Assembly (NCBI GenBank): GCA_039707465.1 | Contig: CM077651.1 | Location: 20,767,019 to 20,831,018 of the forward strand | Origin: Rhabdophis nuchalis | Lineage: Eukaryota > Chordata > Lepidosauria > Squamata > Natricidae | Direction of reading: 5' to 3' | Length of the DNA: 64,000 bases | Part shown: positions 10,791 to 20,843 of the stretch, piece after piece | Layout: each line of letters begins with the position of its first letter | Numbering within the stretch: position 1 is the first letter of the stretch | Notes under the pieces: model-generated | What the model was told of the DNA's origin: nothing | What the model saw: the letters and a program-made list of their open reading frames with translations, nothing else | Database searches by the model: none | Made by a program: the position numbers and the translations under genes

Positions 10791-10791
10791 G

Positions 10792-11130
10792 TGTTATATC
10801 TTCGGTCAAAGAGAGGGTCCACATCAGGTTTGCTCAACAACATAGCTTTATTAGCTAGGCAAGGTACATAAGAGAAAACTGGTTCAATAAGAAAAGGTGC
10901 GGTAGACAGGGGCTCCCGCGTTTGACAGCTCTTTATATATGGAGCTGTCAAACGGGGAGCCAATCAGGCTGCGGCAAGAGCTGGCTTCCCGCCAGGCGTG
11001 CCTCAGCCAATCAGGCGCGTCTGTCGGTTAGCCGGCTTGCTACAGCCTGTCTCCATGGCTTCCCAGAGGCAGCCTGGAAGACCTGCGGCCGGTCGTAACT
11101 CGAGACCGGTCGCAGGTCGAGGACACAACA
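10792..11130 (-). repeat. 5' LTR of the 1.67-kb element
   Basis: Same length as the other LTR, with three substitutions between them. It contains the same CCAAT, TATA and AATAAA signals. It would drive transcription leftward into the interior. Confidence 0.9.
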
Positions 11131-11176
11131 ATTTGTGTGCCAAATGGGCAGTAATGCTGGTAGGAACCCACCCCCA

Positions 11177-11891
11177 ACTCATACATGTACATAATGAGTG
11201 ACAAAGCTTAGTCTGAAGTTTCTCTTGGTTAACGTTGGAAGAAGGCAGAATCCTCTACTTTAATAACACAGTGCAATAAAGACAATTTAAGCCTTTCTCA
11301 CTCAGGGGTTGGAAATGAGATGAAAGCAACGTCAGGGGGATATGGCAAGGCAAAGCTATTGCCAGGGCCTGTTTGAAGCATGGTTAGTTGCAGGAGTGAA
11401 ATGAGCCATAGTGACTTCAAGCAATGCTCAGGCCTCCGTGGGTTTGGAATATAAAGAAAAACTGTGCTAGAAATTGTTTACTGACTGGTGCAAATATATT
11501 TCTCTTTCCCCTCTTTCATATCCTGTCCAGAGGTATTCTCCTTTTAAATGCACTTCAATTTTTACAGAACTTGTTATCCTCAATGGAATCTTTTTTCATT
11601 TTCAAAGGAAGATTCTTGACCATTCTGTATAACACCCTGCACTACCCTTTTCTTTATATTTCTTTTTCAGCTTCTTTTTAAAAAGGAAAGGAAACCCCAC
11701 TGACAGAGAACTGTGGGACCCTTATGATGAGAAATGAAATAACATACATCTAGTTTATCTCCAGCCACTGATAAAAATGAATAAGTAAACAGTTTGAAGT
11801 ATATATAACATTTTCCCCCTCCATCTCTTTATCTCTTAAGTTTCACTGTGTAACATTAAGACAGAAAAAAACCTGTTCTTATATATTATGC
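11177..11891. other. Unique stretch, no gene seen
   Basis: Moderately AT-rich. No repeat or coding motif recognised. Confidence 0.45.
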
Positions 11892-12235
11892 AAAGGTAAA
11901 GGTTCCTCTCCACATATGTGCTAGTCATTCCCAACTCTAGGGAGGGGTTGCTCATCTCCGTTTCAAAACCAAAGAGCCAGTGCTGTCCAAAGACATCTCT
12001 GTGATCATGTGGCTGGCATGACTAAATGCTGAAGGTAACAGCACTGAACGCTGTTACCTTCCCACCAAAAGTGGTCCCTATTTTTCTACTTGCTTTTGAA
12101 CTGCTAGGTTGGCAGAAGCTGGGACAAGTAACGAGAGTTCACTCTGTCACGTAGCACTAGGGATTCGAACCGCCAAACTGCCAATTTTTCTGACCAACAA
12201 GCTCAGCATCTTAGCCACTGAGGCACCGTGTCCCT
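11892..12235 (-). mobile_element. Sauria-type tRNA-derived SINE, full length
   Basis: On the minus strand the head carries a tRNA-like A box and the B box ggttcgaatcc. The body and the tail ggaacctttacctttg follow. Flanking repeats tgttcttatatattatgc and tgttcttatataatgc (2-nt indel) are its target duplication. Confidence 0.85.
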
Positions 12236-12417
12236 TGTTCTTATATAATGCACCCCCTTAAACTATTGAATGGAAAGTATGGTCAGAAAAACCGTTTAAT
12301 AAAGCAATATATTAAGGAACTCAGAGGCAAGCCCAAGCGAATTCAATAAAATTTGACCCCAACACAAAAGTATATGATGTGAAGCTCTTCAAATTCATAG
12401 TTACCCTAATTCTAATT

Positions 12418-12660
12418 ACAATACAATACAATAGCAGAGTTGGAAGGGACCTTGGAGGTCTTCTAGTCCAACCCCCTGGCTAGGCAGGAAGCCCTATACC
12501 ATTTCAGACAAATGGCTATCCAACATCTTCTTAAAGACTTCCAGTGTTGTGGCATTCACAACTTCTGAAGACAATTTCTGTTCCACTGATTAATTGTTCT
12601 AATTGTATTAAGATACATATTTTTTAAAAATGAAACATTTAGTTATATGTGGAGTGATCA
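12418..12660 (-). mobile_element. CR1 LINE 3' end, minus strand
   Basis: The hallmark ggagttggactagaagacc/ttccaactc-type 3' end is present in reverse (agttggaagggaccttggag). It has a (CAATA)n tail at 12420-12440 and then the coding tail corresponding to DxxLSEMV-type CR1 C-termini. 5' truncated. Confidence 0.75.
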
Positions 12661-12931
12661 TATTAATTTTGTTTAATTACTTACATTTCAAGTTAATTAA
12701 GAAAAAAAATGAAATTAAATTACATCCAATTACTTTCACCTACTCATCTCTTTGTTCTAGCCCATCAACTTATTGGAACACAGTCCTTGGTCTGCTGGTT
12801 GACTAAGTATGTTCAGCATGTTGAAATACCCTGTAGGTCCTCTGCAAAATTTGATACCAAGTTGTACCAGAAGGAAATAATGTAAAAATGGAGATTATTC
12901 ATATTTATTCTTTAATTTTAATTAGGTATCA
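12661..12931. other. AT-rich stretch, nothing seen
   Basis: Short AT-rich DNA between CR1 debris and the hAT pair, without features that I recognise. Confidence 0.4.
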
Positions 12932-12939
12932 TTCTAGAT

Positions 12940-13360
12940 CAGGGGTGTCAAACTCAAGGCCCATGCAGTCTGCAGGGTGCTTAGATCTAGCCTGTGGGGC
13001 TGCCTGGAAACAGTGAAGGATTGGCCTACAGTGCACCTGCCAGTGAAAATGTAGCTTGAGGGCCTCTTGAGCTACGCTTTTGCTGTCAGAGAGTTGCAGG
13101 AGACCATCCCAGACTAAGAAGGAACTCATGAGGGCCATGCACAGGCACCCTGTGCTCCGTTTTCACTGGCAGAGGGTTGCAGGAGGTTATCGTAGCCAAA
13201 ACGGAGCTTGGGGGCCTGTTTTTGCTGGTAAAGTGCTCAGGCCACCACAGTTGACCCTGACACAAGTGATGTTAAACTGGCTACTTTCTCTCCATCCCCA
13301 CCCCCAAGGTCAAACACAATCCTGAGACGGCCCTCAATGAAATTACGTTTGACACCCTTG
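12940..13360. mobile_element. hAT MITE, CAGGGGTGTCAAAC family (421 bp)
   Basis: Left end CAGGGGTGTCAAACTC; right end, inverted, CAAGGGTGTCAAACG. Flanking 8-mers are ttctagat (12932-12939) and ctctagat (13361-13368). The right copy of this duplication is also the left target copy of the next element. Confidence 0.85.
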
Positions 13361-13368
13361 CTCTAGAT

Positions 13369-13645
13369 CAGTGATGGCAAACCTTTTCAGCACCGAGTGC
13401 CCAAACCAGAACATGCGTGGACGTGTCTGCATGTGCACATGCCAGAGCACTGGAAACCCAAAGGCCAGCTGGCCAGTGCACAAGGCTGTTTTTTTGGCTG
13501 GTTTTGGGGCCGTTTTTTGGCGCCCATGAAGACCAGCTGACTAGCATGGCAGAAATTAGAAGAGCAGCTGGCAATGGTGTACGTGCCCACAGAGAGGGCT
13601 CTGCGTGCCACCTCTGGCACCCATGCCATAGGTTTACCACCAGGG
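13369..13645. mobile_element. hAT MITE, CAGTGATGGCAAACC family (277 bp)
   Basis: Left end CAGTGATGGCAAACC; right end, inverted, CCCTGGTGGTAAACCTATGG. It is flanked by perfect 8-bp repeats ctctagat (13361-13368 and 13646-13653). The frames across it on both strands are artefacts. Confidence 0.85.
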
Positions 13646-13653
13646 CTCTAGAT

Positions 13654-14230
13654 TAAGCCAAAGTTAGTTTTCAGCTTTATCCTATTCATCTTTTGATGCT
13701 CACCACTCTCAGCCAAAGGCCACTTTTGCTCAGTCCAATTGTCCAGATTGGTCTACATTTTTGGGCAAGCACATATCCAGGGCCAGTTTTACAAACAAGT
13801 TTTTTTTTCCCCCTGCCGAAGAAACTTTTGATTTCTATGTGTTTCTCAGGGTGCTTCAGATTTTTTTTCTTTGAGTGATATGAGCCTTATAATTGAATGT
13901 AGTTGAAGATGTGGTTTTCTATTACCCATCTCCTTGACGTCTGCAGCCTCTGTATCTAACAAGGGCTTCTGATCTGAAAAAGCATCATAGAAAGTGATCC
14001 TTTTTGATGTCTTCCTCTGGGGATTATTTGAAGTACGGCAAAGACATTTGTTTTCCATTAAACTGAATGTGAATATGGGAAGCCTTTATAAGCACAGGAT
14101 TGCTTGTGGTACCCACTGAGGTTTGTCACCATTGCACCTTTGCACCATCCCCAAATGTGTTTGTTTGTTTTTAATTTATTCCTCCATGATTTCAGGAGGA
14201 GGTATCCTGCTTGTAATATCATTAGCTCTA
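13654..14230. other. Unique stretch, no gene seen
   Basis: Short frames only, with no protein motif. Confidence 0.4.
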
Positions 14231-14300
14231 TTTCACAACTGCCGACCTTTCTGATCAACAAGCTCAGCATCTTAGCCACTGAGTCACTGTGTTCCTATTT
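14231..14300 (-). mobile_element. Sauria-type SINE, tRNA-like head fragment
   Basis: The segment ctgccgacctttctgatcaa, then cttagccactgagtcactgt, is the inverted 5' head (A-box side) of the SINE seen complete at 11892. The body is missing. Confidence 0.65.
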
Positions 14301-14489
14301 CCAGTTTAAAAGAACCTATTTCCCATTTTGCTGAGATGCATGGAAATGTCTGTTCTGTCCATGATAATTTGGGCACCCATCTCTCTCTATAGGTAGGAAG
14401 GAGAATTTATGCCTACCTATGAACAAAGGATGTGCTACAGGGACCAACTTCTCCCATTTTACAACCATTCTACTTGTCTGGAATAGTAT

Positions 14490-14545
14490 CTTGTGTAGGG
14501 AGTTGGACTAGAAGACCTCCAAATTCCCTTCCAATTCGGTCCTAC
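14490..14545 (+). mobile_element. CR1 LINE 3' terminal fragment
   Basis: gggagttggactagaagacc, then ttcccttccaattcggtcct, matches the extreme 3' end of CR1 copies elsewhere in the window. Confidence 0.6.
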
Positions 14546-15119
14546 TCAAAAGTAAGACTCAATAAATTCAATGGAACTTAAAACCAAGTAAGTATGTATG
14601 AGATTTCAGCCTTTCATTCCTAACACTCAGCCTAATCTTCAGCCAATAACCCCCTATATAGTTTTCAGCTCACATCAGCAACATTATTCAGTGTAACTTT
14701 CAATTATTCTTAGTGACATTTTCAGCTGATCTTAATGCCATCTTTGGGTTCTCAGGCACAGTGGGAATCTTTCTCTCTCCCCCCTCTTCAACTGTCACTG
14801 TGACATAATCTCAATTATATGGGCCAATCTTTAAAGGCAAATTGAGAGAATTATTTGTCAGGGCCAAAAAAAAAATTGCTCAGGCATTATATAATGCCAA
14901 TTTCAGTGTTTCAGTTTGTCCTTAACTTCTCCTTCTTTTAAGAAAAAAGAAGAAGAAAAGAGAAAAGTCTCTATTTTTTTCTCCTTTATCATCCTATTTA
15001 TTTTTTCCCCTTCAGCCTTATAGTCTTTAAAATCTTTTCTGCTGAATATTTGTGTGTCTGGAAATAAGGAAAGGGAATTTGGATCTATTTTATTACTTTG
15101 GATTTTTTTAATAAGTTTT
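14546..15119. other. AT-rich stretch, no gene seen
   Basis: T-rich and A-rich runs (14870, 14945-15000). No feature recognised. Confidence 0.4.
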
Positions 15120-15467
15120 TTTTAACAACCATCTCAATGCATGAACAGTATGGCACCTAAATGTCATACATTTAAGTACATATAAAATACTATTAGTCAT
15201 ATTTGTTTCGTTTAACAAACTTATATAATTCTTGTAATAAAACACATATTTTTATTAAATTATAATCTTTCATTATTTAATCATTCAATATTTCAACATG
15301 TCATTTCTATGCCAATCACCCTACAAAAGGTGTCATACCTTTTAATGCAAATATAATATTATTAATCATATTTATCACTTTTAACAAGCTTACCTTATTT
15401 TTTGGAGTATAAGACGCACCGGAGTATAAGACGCACCAAGGTTTTGAAGAGGCAAATTACAAAAAAA

Positions 15468-16610
15468 AGTAGGTAGGAAGGTAGGTAGGTAGATAGAGGG
15501 CGAGAGAGGGAGAGAAAGAAAGAGAAATACGTAAGGTAGGTAGATAAAGGGATAGAGAGAGAGAGAAATAGAGAGAAATACAGTAGGGAGGGAGGGAGAG
15601 AGAGAGTAGGTAGGTAGGTAGGTAAAGGGATATATATAATAATAATTAATAATTTAATACTTATAAACCGCTCCCTCTCCCCATGGGGACTCGGGGCGGT
15701 GCACAGGCAGAATAAAAACAATAAGAAATATACAAACAATTCTAAAACCAAATTAAACTAAACCTGTGCTAAAATTCCCATAAAACTAACTATATTAAAA
15801 CTACCCAATAAAACCCCCAAGACAGGGAGACTATCCCAGGCCGGCCAGACAGAAAAAGTAAGTTTTTAATTTAAGACGGAAGGAGCGGAGGTCCGTGGTC
15901 GTTCTAATATCGGCGGGAAGGTCGTTCCAGAGGGCCGGGCCCGCCACAGAGAGAGCCCTTCCCCTGGGCGTCGCCCGCTGACAAAGTCTAGTGGACGGCA
16001 CCCGGAGAAGTCCCTCTCTGTGGGAGCGAATCGGCCGTGAGGATGTATGAGGCAGGATCCGATCCCGCAGATATAGAGAGAAATAGAGAGGGAGAGAGAA
16101 ATACAGTAGGTAGGTAGGGGGAGAGAGTGTCTGTGTAGGTAGGTAGGTAGGTAGATAAAAGGGGAGAGAGAGAAATACAGTAGGTATGTAGGGGGAAAGG
16201 GAGAATGTGTGTGTGTGTAGGTAGGTAGGTAGAAAGATAGAGAAATAGAAAGATAAAGAAATACAGTAGTAGGGAGAGAGAGTGTGTGTGTAGGTAGGTA
16301 GGTAGAAGGATAGAGAGAGAAATAGAAAGAGAGAGAAAAATACAATAGGTGTGTAGGGGGAGAGGGAGAATGTGTGTGTGTACTGTAGATAGGTAGGTAG
16401 GTAGGTAGGTAGGTAGGTAGGTAGGTAGGTAGGTAGGTAGGTAGAAGGATGAGAGAGAAATAGAGAGAGAGAAATACAGTAGGTAGGATGGAAGAGAGTG
16501 TGTGTATAGGTAGAAGTATATATAGAAAGAAATAGATAGAAAGAGAGAGAGAGAGAGAGAAATACAGTAGGTAGGTAGAGAGAGAGAGAGAGATTAGGTA
16601 GGTAAGTTGA
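15468..16610. repeat. TAGG/GAGA minisatellite
   Basis: Irregular units of agaaatacagtaggtaggta plus gagagaga tracts, with a pure (GTAG)n run at 16388-16444. The same unit occurs inside the Helitron at 49139-49265. The Ser/Tyr/Leu-rich minus frames crossing it are not genes. Confidence 0.85.
15630..16075 (-). mobile_element. L2-type LINE 3' end inserted in the minisatellite
   Basis: 15860-16075 is nearly identical to 1-208 (the reverse-transcriptase C-terminus). It is followed on the minus strand by the 3' UTR (gtgcaccgccccgagtcccc) and a short AT tail. The 5' truncation lies at 16075, after gatcccgcagat, where the minisatellite resumes. Confidence 0.85.
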
Positions 16611-17516
16611 TGTTCTCAGGTGTATTTATCTATGTCCTGCAGAAGGAAATCGCAGACAAACCTTAAAACTTCGTTTCTGCTTGCTCAGAAAAAGTTAAAG
16701 AGCCTTCCAAAAGGTGTGGGGGGGGGGGGAGCCTTTGCACTCGGCAAACTTCCAAAACAGCCCATTTCTCCGTGAAAATGAGGCTGGTTTTTTTTTAAAA
16801 TAAAAAGCATAAGTAGCCTGGGGGGGGGGGGGGGCTTGCAGAGTGCTCCTGGGGGGGGGGGTGAAAAATGAGCAAAAAAACCGCCCCGTTTACCCAGGAG
16901 ACTAGGCACTCCATAAGGCTCGGCACAGCCAGTTTGGTGAAGGGGGCGGGGTTCCAGGAGGCAAAAAGGGTTTTTTTGCGCTTTGCATACTGCTTCCAAA
17001 TGCTCTTTCTCCGCGAAAACGGGGCTGATTTTCTTCAAATAAAAAGCATGACTAGCCTTGGGGGGGCTTGCAGAATGCTGGTGGGGGTGGGGTGGGGGCA
17101 AAAAACCGCCCCATTTATCGCGAAAACGGGCCATTTTTGGGTCAAATAAATTGCATGCATAGTCCTATGGAGGCTTATAGAGTGCTGCTGGGGGCTGGGG
17201 GAGGGGGAAACGGCCCGTTTGAGGCTAATTTCTGCCCTCCCCAGCCCCCAGGAGCTCTCTGGAAGCCTCCACAAGACTAGGCACAGCCAGTTTGGTGAGG
17301 GGGGTGGGGTTCCAGGAGGCAAAAAAATGATGTATTCGATGTATAAGAGGCACCCAGATTTTCAGCCTCTTTTTAGAGGAAAAAAGGTGCGTCTTATACT
17401 CCGAAAAATACGGTATATAATTCTGCTAATAATACAAACATTTATGCTTAATTGAAATCTTCCATTATTTGCTTGGTCAATTTATAATCCATTATTTAGT
17501 TATTCAATATTTCACT

Positions 17517-17766
17517 CAAAGGTGGTATTCAGCAGGTTCTGACCAGTACTGGAGAACTGGTAGCGGAAATTTTGAATAGTTCAGAGAATTACCTCTGACT
17601 GGCCCCACCCCCATCTATTCTCTCCCTCCCGAGTCCCAGCTGATCAGGAGGAGTGGGGAGGGAATGGAGATTTTACAGTATCCTTCAACTGCCTTGCCCA
17701 CTAAGCCACACCCACCACGCCATGCCCACAGAACCGGTAGTAAAAAAAAATTGAATCCCACCACTG
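17517..17766. mobile_element. hAT MITE, GGTGGTATTCAGC subtype (250 bp)
   Basis: Ends CAAAGGTGGTATTCAGC and, inverted, CAGTGGTGGGATTCAA. Flanking 8-mers atttcact and atttcaat agree at 7 of 8. It lies in the AT-rich tandem repeat. Confidence 0.8.
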
Positions 17767-17960
17767 ATTTCAATATCTTATTTTTATGTCAGTCACCATA
17801 TTCTGCATGTCATACACTTTAATACAAATAAAGTATTTTGATAATATTTATTACATTTAGTAAACATACACTATTCATATTAGAATATTTCATTATTTAT
17901 TTAATCAATAGTTCAATATATTATTTTTATGCCAGTCACCATATTATTTAAATATACTCA

Positions 17961-18599
17961 ATAATAACATCATTAGTTTGTTTTTGAGTTGTTAAAGATT
18001 GGCTTCATTTTAGGAAAGAGGGCAGGTATGTTGGTGAACCTATGCTTTGCGCCACTGGAGTAAGATTGATAACAATCACTAGTTTTGATTCTGAAAAAGA
18101 AAAAGGATTGCAAAACTCCTAAATACTGTATCAGTGCTGGATTTCATCAGATTTGAGGCTGGGGAAAGATACTTCAACAATCTCATTATGGCTTCAATAA
18201 AAGAGAATGGGGCCTCAAGAGAAAACAATTATTTTGTATTTCCAATGAAAGCATTTGAATAATCTCATATATCTTTCAGCCTCTCCCATAGATGGATTCC
18301 TGCTGGTAGCTTTCTCTGCAGAGATAAAAACCTAAAAGTATGAACGATATAGATTTTTGTAGGGGTGGATGGAAAAAAAACAAATGAGAGCATAAAACAC
18401 TGGCCATAAGAGAAGTACTTTGCATCTCTCTTTGTATTAGCTTTTCATTGAATGAGCCGCACAGATTTGTTAAAAGTATTACTTGAAAGCTTCAATTCAT
18501 TTTCAGACACAAGAGGTATTTTATATAATCACCTCACTAAATGTCTGACATTGTTTCTTTATATCACTTTGTTGTTTGGTTAAAGTTAAACTATGTTAA
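17961..18599. other. Unique stretch, no gene seen
   Basis: No repeat or coding signal that I recognise. Confidence 0.4.
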
Positions 18600-18690
18600 A
18601 CTAACCAATTTCATTGTAATTTTAGTACAATGACAATAAAGATTATTATTATTATGATTATTATTATGTAGATGTAGATGTAAAAGTCCA
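18600..18690 (+). mobile_element. LINE 3' end of the TTTATTGTCATTGTA type, plus strand
   Basis: ttgtaattttagtacaatga, then caataaagattattattatt, is the direct-orientation 3' end and short-repeat tail of the family seen inverted at 21386. Confidence 0.55.
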
Positions 18691-18719
18691 ATTTCATCAG
18701 TTTATGTTTTTATTCTGAA

Positions 18720-19191
18720 CTAGCTGATCACCCAGCATGGCCCAAGTATTTACTTATCCCAGTTCTGTATTAGACAGGAATGGTGATGTCAAATGGCAAC
18801 ATAAGTGTGGAATGGGCTGTCTTCCCTCCTTCCATGAACGTTGCCATAATTCCTGAAGAGGTGATGTCAAAAGAAACTTCTTCCCGAGCCCTGATTTTGG
18901 CGACAATTAAATTAGTTAAAAATGTTTTCCTTGTGCCTCCAGAAGTGTAATTTCTAATGTTGGATTTTCCCCCTCACCAGAGGGCGCCCCGTTGTGGAGT
19001 ACTGTGAAACCATTACCACAGCAACTCCACTGTGCTGTACAGTAGAAGCCATTTTAAGGCACAACAGGCCTGTATCTTAACAGAACACATGTTAGGGTGC
19101 CTTACCCACCACAGTACTTTTTTCCAGAGAGTAAGTCATCTGTGTACCAAGTTTGGTTGAAATTGCTCCAGGCATTCCAGAGTTATGCTAG

Positions 19192-19243
<52 letters not shown>

Positions 19244-19247
19244 AGGA
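18720..19247 (-). mobile_element. Dispersed repeat, possible Helitron end
   Basis: On the minus strand the left boundary reads ccatgctgggtgatcagCTAG followed by T, which fits a Helitron 3' end with a weak hairpin. The other side carries tgtgtaccaagtttggttga, then attccagagttatgctagaa, and a (CA)25 tract (19191-19240). A typical TC start was not clear, so the class is uncertain. Confidence 0.3.
19191..19240. repeat. (CA)n microsatellite
   Basis: An uninterrupted CA tract of about 50 bp. Confidence 0.95.
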
Positions 19248-19349
19248 AATGTAAGTAGCAAAAAACTTTTAGATCATGAAATCTGATTGTGAACACTTTG
19301 GTAATGGTAACAAACTTTTAATGTTTATCTAATAAAAAACTTCTTTTAA

Positions 19350-19460
19350 AAAAAGAAGAGACTGGACAGTCATTTGTCCAAGATGTTTAAGAACTCCTGC
19401 TTTGGGCTGGGGCTGGAATAGATGACTTCCAAGCTTCCTTTCCACTCCTATGATTCTACA
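19350..19460 (+). mobile_element. CR1 LINE 3' terminal fragment, diverged
   Basis: gactggacagtcatttgtcc, then ggaatagatgacttccaagc and ctatgattcta, follows the CR1 3' end pattern. Confidence 0.55.
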
Positions 19461-20441
19461 GCATCTTATCTTGACGATAGCCTTTGAATTATCAAGTCCT
19501 TTAAAAAAAACTTGAGCTATCTTTATTCAGGTATTTTTTACACCTAAGAATTATTTTTAAAAGCTCAGATGTTTCATGGTATGTTTGGGCTTTCTTGGAG
19601 CATTAATAATTACCTTTCACACTTTAATGAATACGTCTGCACCATTTCCTACTCAGATACCAGAAAAACAATTCACTTTACCCTTATTCTATCTTTGAAT
19701 ATGCAAATATATACATAGTCGTCACTAAGAATTTCTGACCAATGTTTAAAAATAGAATGAAAAGGAAACGAATAAATAAGTTGATCTGACATCTAATTTT
19801 AAATAATCTGATATTGGTTCTACAACTGAATGATGCCTACCTAAAACGCCATGTGAATTTTTCAGAAATATTTAGTAACAAACTCTTAAAGTAGTTTAAA
19901 ATGAACCCTTGGAGCCATGTTTTCCTTCTTCGCCAATAGTAATACAGCAATTAACTGAAGTAATTCATTCAGAGAGAATTTGTAACTTTTATGATTTCAG
20001 ATGGATTAAAACCAAACTTGTTCCCATGTTTTTTCAATACCATAAAAGTTCATCTGTCATTTTATCAGGCAAGATACCATAAAATGTAGAAATGTGACAG
20101 CAGTTTTCAAAAAAAAAAATAACCAAGACTAATTTTTAAAGCCAGGTGTTATGATAAAGTTACCCATGAATTAGGAGTGAGTCACATTCACTCTTAAAAA
20201 CGGAAATGATTGAAAACTAGATATCATGGCTGCAATTCCAGGTGTGGCCTATTATGAGGACAAAGTGGTAATGAATGATGAGAAAGCAGGACTTTCTAAT
20301 CCTGATTTTGCATTTGGAGGAATCCTAAAAGTGCAAATTTGGGTAGACAAGGATAACAACTAATTAAATTATTGGGCCATGCATTTTCTAAACCTGAACC
20401 AACCAAAAGTCAATAGCATCCAACTACAGTTCACATAATCC
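19461..20441. other. Unique AT-rich stretch, no gene seen
   Basis: No frame with a recognisable motif; no repeat recognised. Confidence 0.45.
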
Positions 20442-20843
20442 CAGGATGGCGAACCTATGACACATATGCCAGTGGTGGCATGCAGTGCCCTCTCTGTGGG
20501 CAGGCAAGCCGTCACCCCAGTTCAGCTCCGCCGCGCATGCGCACGCGCCTCCCACCAGCTAGCTGGTCTTTGGGTCTCTACTGTGCATGTGCGGGAGGCA
20601 TGCAGAGGCTGTGTGCATGCATGGGGAGTGGGGTACATGTGAGGGGTGCATGTTCGGATGTAGGGTGCATGTGTGGGGAGTGGGTGCATGCGCAGGGCAC
20701 ATGTGGGGGTCGTGCATGCATGAGGGGATGTGCATGTGTGCATGAGGAAGTGGGGCATATGAGGGGCACACACATGCATTGAATTTTGGGGGTTCAGGCC
20801 ACACACATTGGGCACTTGGTCCAGAAAAGGTTAGCCATCACTG
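20442..20843. mobile_element. hAT MITE, CAGGATGGCGAACC family, GTGCATG-rich interior
   Basis: Left end CAGGATGGCGAACCTATG; right end, inverted, CAGTGATGGCTAACCTTT. The interior is expanded with gcatg(t)gtggg repeats that create overlapping His/Cys/Met-rich frames on both strands, none of them genes. The 8-bp duplication is too diverged to call. Confidence 0.7.

Larger units (their letters stand above)
9463..11130 (-). mobile_element. Complete non-autonomous LTR retrotransposon (1668 bp)
   Basis: Two 339-bp direct LTRs (9463-9801 and 10792-11130) differ at only three positions. They are flanked by a perfect 5-bp target duplication atttg (9458-9462 and 11131-11135). In minus orientation the 5' LTR is followed, after one base, by a primer site TGGCGACGAGGGTGGG (10775-10790). 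The 3' LTR is preceded by a polypurine tract (9802-9816). The 990-bp interior is too short for gag-pol: no protease, reverse transcriptase or integrase motif is visible. It would have to be mobilised by another element's proteins, most likely Ty3/gypsy-like; that clade is inferred from the primer site and layout only. Confidence 0.9.
9243..11176. mobile_element. hAT MITE disrupted by an LTR retrotransposon
   Basis: The left arm (9243-9462) begins CAGAGGTGGGTTCCTACC and the right arm (11131-11176) ends ggtaggaacccaccc. The flanking 8-mers acgcacac and actcatac agree at 6 of 8. Without the insertion at 9463-11130 the element would be about 260 bp, in line with other family members. Confidence 0.65.
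15393..17413. mobile_element. TA-flanked DNA element with GTATAAGACGCACC termini, enlarged
   Basis: Left terminus ccttattttttggagtataa and gacgcacc; right terminus, inverted, ccgtatttttcggagtataa. Both are bordered by TA (15391-15392 and 17414-17415), as in Tc1/mariner-type elements. The interior has no transposase. It is a TAGG/GAGA minisatellite (15468-16610), an inserted L2 fragment, and G-rich inverted subrepeats (16650-17320) with runs of up to 14 G. Shorter relatives are at 25742, 61746 and 62486. Confidence 0.65.
15120..17960. repeat. AT-rich tandem repeat, about 170-190-bp units, split by insertions
   Basis: The block gtcatac(a/c)tttaa(t/g)(a/g)caaat..attattcaat..tatgccaatcacc recurs starting at 15163, 15332 and 17809. 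The second unit is split by the element at 15393-17413 and by the hAT MITE at 17517-17766; removing both restores a unit of about 190 bp. Three diverged units plus a partial one are visible. Confidence 0.6.

Noticed and set aside
9500..11130. CpG-island-like GC-rich block that could be a gene promoter
   Set aside because: It is the young LTR element; GC content and promoter motifs belong to its LTRs, and no host exon follows.
15395..16345. Ser/Tyr/Leu-rich membrane-like frames on the minus strand
   Set aside because: Translation of the TAGG/GAGA minisatellite joined to an L2 fragment.
16388..16444. CRISPR-like direct repeats
   Set aside because: Uninterrupted microsatellite without spacers, in a eukaryotic genome.
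18720..19247. Second Helitron
   Set aside because: CTAG with T is present at one end, but the hairpin is weak and the TC start is unclear, so it was kept only as a low-confidence feature.
20457..20815. Overlapping His/Cys/Met-rich frames suggesting a metal-binding protein
   Set aside because: They are produced by GTGCATG repeats inside a hAT MITE and occur on both strands.
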